DNA from: Candidatus Harrisonbacteria bacterium
Lineage (GTDB): Bacteria > Patescibacteriota > Minisyncoccia > UBA6257 > 1-14-0-10-44-23
Direction of reading: 5' to 3'
Length of the DNA: 9,104 nucleotides
Assembly: GCA_023244975.1 (NCBI GenBank)
Contig: JAHFLG010000038.1
Coordinates: 1-9,104 of the forward strand
The number at the start of each line of letters is the position of its first letter. The first letter of the stretch is position 1. Below, piece by piece: positions 6,978 through 9,104 of this stretch. The translations under genes were made by a program, and so were the position numbers. Below the pieces are notes generated by a model that ran no database searches, was not told where the DNA came from, and worked only from the letters and a program-made list of their open reading frames with translations.

Positions 6978-7160
6978 TTAGGCTCGCATCATATCCTTAA
7001 CGATCAGTTTTGAGTCTGAACCAAAAAACTGAGAGGTGGCGCGACCGCGGCGCTTCTGGGTGTGGCTCTTGCGGGTACCATTGTGACCCTGAGCCATGTG
7101 GCGCTTGATGATTTTGCCGGTCGAGGTGATTTTGATGCGCTTAGCAATGCTTTTCTTCAT
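6978..7160 (-). CDS. rpmI: 50S ribosomal protein L35
   Basis: The 60-residue basic protein contains the L35 signatures KSIAKRIKITSTGKI, HMAQGHNGTRKSHTQKRR and a C-terminal FFGSDSKLIVKDMM segment (family proteins usually end VSxxDxxRIKxxLP-like). It is a large-subunit protein between infC and rplT, in the order conserved across bacteria. The 49-nt gap after infC contains a TGATACTAT element at 7187-7179 and a T-rich stretch just before the ATG. There is no Shine-Dalgarno sequence. Confidence 0.95.
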   Translation of the reverse strand: MKKSIAKRIKITSTGKIIKRHMAQGHNGTRKSHTQKRRGRATSQFFGSDSKLIVKDMMRA

Positions 7161-7178
7161 ATAAAAACGAATGGGTAG

Positions 7179-7187
7179 ATAGTATCA
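7179..7187 (-). promoter_or_regulatory. Possible internal -10 element TGATACTAT between infC and rpmI
   Basis: TG-A-TACTAT lies on the minus strand with its hexamer 18 nt before the L35 ATG. It could give an internal promoter for rpmI-rplT. The match is modest and the spacing differs from the 6-9 nt seen elsewhere in the window, so a chance match is possible. Confidence 0.25.
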
Positions 7188-7209
7188 GATAGGGGGAGAT
7201 CTGGCAAGC

Positions 7210-7710
7210 TTACTTGCGGGCGACGATAACCTGGAGGCCGCGGCCGCCGGGCTGAATGGGGGAGATGATTTTGTTCTCTACTGATATGTACGGCAGGAAT
7301 TCGGCCAGTTTGCCTTTGGCAAAGTTGATATTGCCCTTTTCTCGGCCGCGCAGGCTCATGACAACTTCTACCTGGTGACCTTCAGTGAGGAACTCATCGG
7401 CGCGCTTAGCCTTCATCATCAGGTCGTTTTTTGCCTCGCGGACGCTGATTTGCACTTGTTTCATGCCGGTGTTCTTTTGAGCGGCTCGCTGCTTTTTTTC
7501 TTTCTTCTCTTGCTGATAGCGGAACTTGTCGTGGCTAATGATTTTGGCCACCGGCGGGACGGCTACCGGTGAGATCTCGATCAAATCAAGGCCGCGCTCC
7601 TTAGCGAGCTTTAAGGCATCAGCCAGCGACAATACACCGACATTGTTGTCTTGTTCGTCGATGAGGCGCAGCTGCGGCGCGGTTATCTGATTATTGATCT
7701 TAAATACCAT
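7210..7710 (-). CDS. infC: Translation initiation factor IF-3
   Basis: The 166-residue protein has the two-domain IF3 layout. The N-terminal domain (about 1-75) contains INNQITAPQLRLID and GLDLIEISPVAVPPVAKI, a Lys/Gln-rich helical linker (KFRYQQEKKEKKQR) follows, and the C-terminal domain contains KQVQISVREAKNDLMMKAKRADEFL and MSLRGRE. IF3 binds the 30S subunit, blocks early 50S joining and proofreads the start codon. The chosen start is an ordinary ATG, not the rare AUU or AUA start that allows IF3 autoregulation in enterobacteria. There is no proper Shine-Dalgarno sequence, only an AGG 4 nt before the ATG. It is the first gene of infC-rpmI-rplT and has a promoter-like element just upstream. 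Confidence 0.96.
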   Translation of the reverse strand: MVFKINNQITAPQLRLIDEQDNNVGVLSLADALKLAKERGLDLIEISPVAVPPVAKIISHDKFRYQQEKKEKKQRAAQKNTGMKQVQISVREAKNDLMMKAKRADEFLTEGHQVEVVMSLRGREKGNINFAKGKLAEFLPYISVENKIISPIQPGGRGLQVIVARK

Positions 7711-7718
7711 GCGGCCTA

Positions 7719-7727
7719 AATGTAGCA
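7719..7727 (-). promoter_or_regulatory. Extended -10-like element TGCTACATT before infC
   Basis: Minus-strand TG-C-TACATT has its hexamer at 7724-7719, ending 8 nt before the infC ATG. It starts 4 nt after the stop codon of the upstream unknown gene. The hexamer is weaker than consensus. The TGC context and the spacing match other sites in the window. Confidence 0.4.
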
Positions 7728-7730
7728 GGG

Positions 7731-8225
7731 CTAACGAGCAGCGTCAATTTTTTTAAACTCGGCTTTACTTGGTTTCGTGAGATTTGACTTCATTTTGCCC
7801 CATACAATTTCAAGATTACCATTTGCTCCTTTTCTTAAAGAGAGTAATATATCTCCTTTCTGAAACCGATTCTCTCGAACATTGCCGACTTGATAATTAT
7901 CAAAAATTAATTGAACAAGATCGCCATTTTCTTTTACGTCGGCCAGTAGCCTACTTTCAGTTTGGAATCCATCAATATTTAGTATTGCTCTTGGTGAACC
8001 AGCTGGCAGGGCCATTCGCAGTGAATACACCCAGGTTTCATCCGGGGGAGCAAATTCAGTATATTCATAGTATCCAAACCACCAAGGAAGAGGGTCAGAG
8101 GGTTCAATAGCGCCATTGAAAGCTACGGTATCGGCCGCCGGCACTCCATTATTTTTTTGCGACAGCACGATCGCGCCTATAGCAATCACTGCCATCAAAA
8201 GAACCCCAATAATGTATTTTTTCAT
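7731..8225 (-). CDS. Anchored extracytoplasmic protein of unknown function
   Basis: I do not recognise a family with confidence. The 164-residue protein begins with KK and a hydrophobic segment (about residues 4-22) that looks like an uncleaved signal anchor or signal peptide without a lipobox cysteine. A short Asn/Pro/Ala linker leads to a mixed alpha/beta-looking domain (about 45-145) with aromatic clusters such as PWWFGYYEYTEF and TWVYSLRM and a late GDILLSLRKG, then a Lys-rich tail. This pattern is compatible with a small exported beta-domain. The gene sits between the tmRNA 3' end and infC. It is clearly AT-richer than its neighbours (18 G/C in 60 at 7801-7860, against 31 in 60 at 7321-7380 inside infC), which may reflect recent gain or weak constraint. 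Its promoter-like element adjoins the tmRNA end. Confidence 0.75.
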   Translation of the reverse strand: MKKYIIGVLLMAVIAIGAIVLSQKNNGVPAADTVAFNGAIEPSDPLPWWFGYYEYTEFAPPDETWVYSLRMALPAGSPRAILNIDGFQTESRLLADVKENGDLVQLIFDNYQVGNVRENRFQKGDILLSLRKGANGNLEIVWGKMKSNLTKPSKAEFKKIDAAR

Positions 8226-8231
8226 ATAGTA

Positions 8232-8240
8232 AGTATAGCA
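8232..8240 (-). promoter_or_regulatory. Extended -10 element TGCTATACT before the unknown anchored protein gene
   Basis: Minus-strand TG-C-TATACT has its hexamer at 8237-8232 and a 6-nt spacer before the ATG at 8225. The element starts one base after the last tmRNA discriminator position and is identical to the one at 3175-3183. Transcription would start at or next to the ATG. Confidence 0.5.
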
Positions 8241-8241
8241 G

Positions 8242-8568
8242 TGGAAGTGGGGATATTGAAATCCCGTCCAAAAGTTTTTAACATATCACTCTACAAGCTT
8301 AGGATCGAAGTAAATCGAAGCAAATGAATTTCAAGGTTTTCGTGACGCGCGTAGAAATTCAATCAGCGCATCCTTACCCTCAGGTATAACACCAGGGTCT
8401 AGATATGAGGGGTCTCTAGTCTGATGGCTATCGCATTAAGCGGTAGCTAAAGCAAAATTGCTCGTTCGAGTAAAGTTGGCAGTTTATGTATTTGAGTCAG
8501 ATTTACGAGTTAACTCTGCTCGGCTTGCATGATATATCAAAGAACAATTGTCGAAGCCTGGCACTCCC
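8242..8568 (-). ncRNA. ssrA: Transfer-messenger RNA (tmRNA), one-piece
   Basis: The 327-nt RNA works with SmpB to free stalled ribosomes and tag the unfinished protein. The 5' end GGGAGTG (8568-8562) pairs with CACTTCC (8249-8243) to form the 7-bp acceptor stem with a G-U at position 3; the discriminator A is at 8242 and CCA is not encoded. The conserved GGCTTCGAC follows the 5' strand. The T arm is GGGAT/ATCCC with loop TTCAAT. Pseudoknot 1 is visible as CGAG, CAGA, CTCG, TCTG in order (8522-8498). Helix 5, GCTACCGC/GCGATAGC (8447-8427), holds the tag stop codon in its loop. Later stems include ACCCT/AGGGT and TGAATTTC/GAAATTCA. The 5' end lies 21 nt after the smpB stop codon, so it is probably cut from a joint transcript by RNase P. 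Confidence 0.95.
8436..8480 (-). other. tmRNA tag reading frame, predicted peptide ANFTRTSNFALATA
   Basis: Reading starts at the proposed resume codon GCC (8480-8478), preceded by ATAAACT, and ends at TAA (8438-8436) inside the helix 5 loop. This gives 14 encoded residues, to which the Ala carried by tmRNA is added first. The frame is fixed by the hydrophobic C-terminus ALATA, comparable with ALAA in E. coli. The C-terminus is firm. The exact resume codon is inferred from position and from being a GCN codon shortly after pseudoknot 1. Confidence 0.75.
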
Positions 8569-8589
8569 GTAACAGTGGAAACGAACTCC

Positions 8590-9039
8590 CTAGGAATTCA
8601 TTACCTGTCGAATCTCGCGGCGGACCTCTTTTTTCTTAAGCGCGGCACGTTTGTCGCGATCTTTTTTGTGCTTGCCAAGACCGAGTTCCACCTTAATTCG
8701 ATTGCCCTTATTATATACTTTTATAGGCACTAGTGTCAACTTTTGTTCGTGAATTTCACTCTCTAGGCGCTTAATTTCTTTTTTATTAAGCAGGAGCGGC
8801 CGTGCCCGGTTCGGGTCATAGCTGTCCGGAGTGTTGATCGGCTGATACGGTGGGATGTCAGAGCCCATCAGATAGGGGACGCCGCCGCGGAAAATAACAA
8901 AACTGCCGGCAATATTCATTTTGCCGTTTTGGATAGCTTTGACCTCGCTGCCTAAAAGCACCAGGCCGGCCTCAAGCCGCTGCAGGATCTCGTAGTCAAA
9001 GGTGGCTCTTCGATTTTCTGCGTATACCTTGGATTCCAT
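8590..9039 (-). CDS. smpB: SsrA-binding protein SmpB
   Basis: The 149-residue protein is a full-length SmpB. It has the N-terminal YAENRRATFDYEILQRLEAG, the central VLLGSEVKAIQNGKMNIAGSFV, the LLLNKKEIKRLESEI segment, LVPIKVYNKGNRIKVELGLGKHKKDRDKR, and a basic C-terminal tail (RAALKKKEVRREIRQVM). The tail is known in the family to probe the empty mRNA channel of a stalled ribosome. SmpB binds the tRNA-like domain of tmRNA, encoded directly downstream on the same strand. The gene probably shares its transcript with ssrA. There is no Shine-Dalgarno sequence before the ATG. It diverges from the gene at the right edge, with 26 bp between the two start codons. Confidence 0.97.
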   Translation of the reverse strand: MESKVYAENRRATFDYEILQRLEAGLVLLGSEVKAIQNGKMNIAGSFVIFRGGVPYLMGSDIPPYQPINTPDSYDPNRARPLLLNKKEIKRLESEIHEQKLTLVPIKVYNKGNRIKVELGLGKHKKDRDKRAALKKKEVRREIRQVMNS

Positions 9040-9065
9040 ACTAATACGATATACTATTAATCCGT
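9040..9065. promoter_or_regulatory. 26-bp divergent promoter region with overlapping -10 candidates
   Basis: The AT-rich stretch between the smpB ATG and the rightward ATG offers TATATC (9053-9048, minus strand, 8 nt before the smpB ATG) or TAGTAT (9056-9051, 11 nt). On the plus strand it offers TATACT (9050-9055, 10 nt before ATG) or TACTAT (9052-9057, 8 nt). The -10 candidates overlap, so any -35 contact would lie inside the opposite coding region. Neither side leaves room for a usual 5' leader. Confidence 0.45.
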
Positions 9066-9104
9066 ATGTTGAAACTAGTTAAAGCTGAGCTGGCCAAAAC
9101 TCTG
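9066..9104 (+). CDS. Start of an unidentified gene, cut by the window edge
   Basis: An ATG at 9066 opens a frame that stays open for the 13 codons visible, reading MLKLVKAELAKTL. This amphipathic, helix-like start resembles those of several enzymes, including arginyl-tRNA synthetase, but 13 residues cannot identify it. The divergent -10-like sequence just upstream supports a real start. Confidence 0.5.
   Translation, partial: MLKLVKAELAKTL

Noticed and set aside
7784..8110. Plus-strand 108-codon frame opposite the unknown anchored protein gene
   Set aside because: The minus-strand gene has a membrane anchor, a start-proximal promoter-like element and a tight fit between neighbours. The plus-strand frame has none of these.
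8548..8733. Plus-strand 61-codon frame across the tmRNA 5' end and smpB 3' end
   Set aside because: Both underlying minus-strand genes are certain, and the frame has no support of its own.
1..9104. UGA read as glycine, as in Gracilibacteria or Absconditabacteria
   Set aside because: All genes reach full family length without in-frame TGA and use ordinary glycine codons, so the standard code explains the window.
1..9104. CRISPR arrays, insertion sequences, ordinary tRNA or rRNA genes, defence genes
   Set aside because: I saw no regularly spaced repeats, transposase or nuclease cassettes, and no clover-leaf other than the tmRNA tRNA-like domain.

Overview
The window is ordinary chromosomal DNA of a small-genome bacterium and is densely packed. 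I think a Patescibacteria (Candidate Phyla Radiation) lineage is likely. The hints are a membrane-anchored, degenerate Clp-type ATPase paired with a tiny membrane protein, starts without Shine-Dalgarno sequences, a tmRNA gene without an encoded CCA, and moderate G+C. This placement is inference, because no 16S gene or lineage marker is present. The genetic code looks standard: reading frames run at full family length with no in-frame TGA, although none of the 11 visible stop codons is TGA.

Left part (1-3152, + strand): the 3' part of a CcdA-type membrane electron carrier is followed 5 nt later by an anchored, extracytoplasmic thioredoxin-like protein with a DipZ-type C-terminal domain. Together they look like a two-gene version of the fused actinobacterial DipZ, moving reducing power across the membrane. 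Next is a PHP-domain protein of the endonuclease Q type, probably acting on deaminated DNA bases.

Middle part (3191-6608, + strand): a 115-residue membrane protein and an 826-residue membrane-anchored double-AAA+ Clp-like protein form an operon with a 6-nt gap. The first ATPase module of the Clp-like protein has lost its Walker A Ser/Thr, Walker B Asp-Glu, arginine fingers and pore tyrosine. The second module keeps its ATPase residues but lacks the pore GYVG segment, and I see neither a ClpP-docking tripeptide nor a ClpB middle domain. This is the most unusual object here. A 75-nt imperfect hairpin separates it from a Nudix (Ap4A hydrolase-like) gene. That gene ends inside a perfect palindromic terminator shared with the convergent ribosomal-protein operon.

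Right part (6620-9039, - strand): infC-rpmI-rplT (IF3, L35, L20) is preceded by an AT-rich gene for an anchored protein of unknown function, then the ssrA (tmRNA) gene, then smpB 21 nt before ssrA. SmpB and tmRNA are partners in trans-translation, which rescues stalled ribosomes. The proposed tag peptide is ANFTRTSNFALATA. A gene running off the right edge diverges from smpB with only 26 bp between the two start codons.

A theme across the window is an extended -10-like element (TGnTAnnnT) 6-9 nt before the start codon of five unit-leading genes. This fits largely leaderless transcription.
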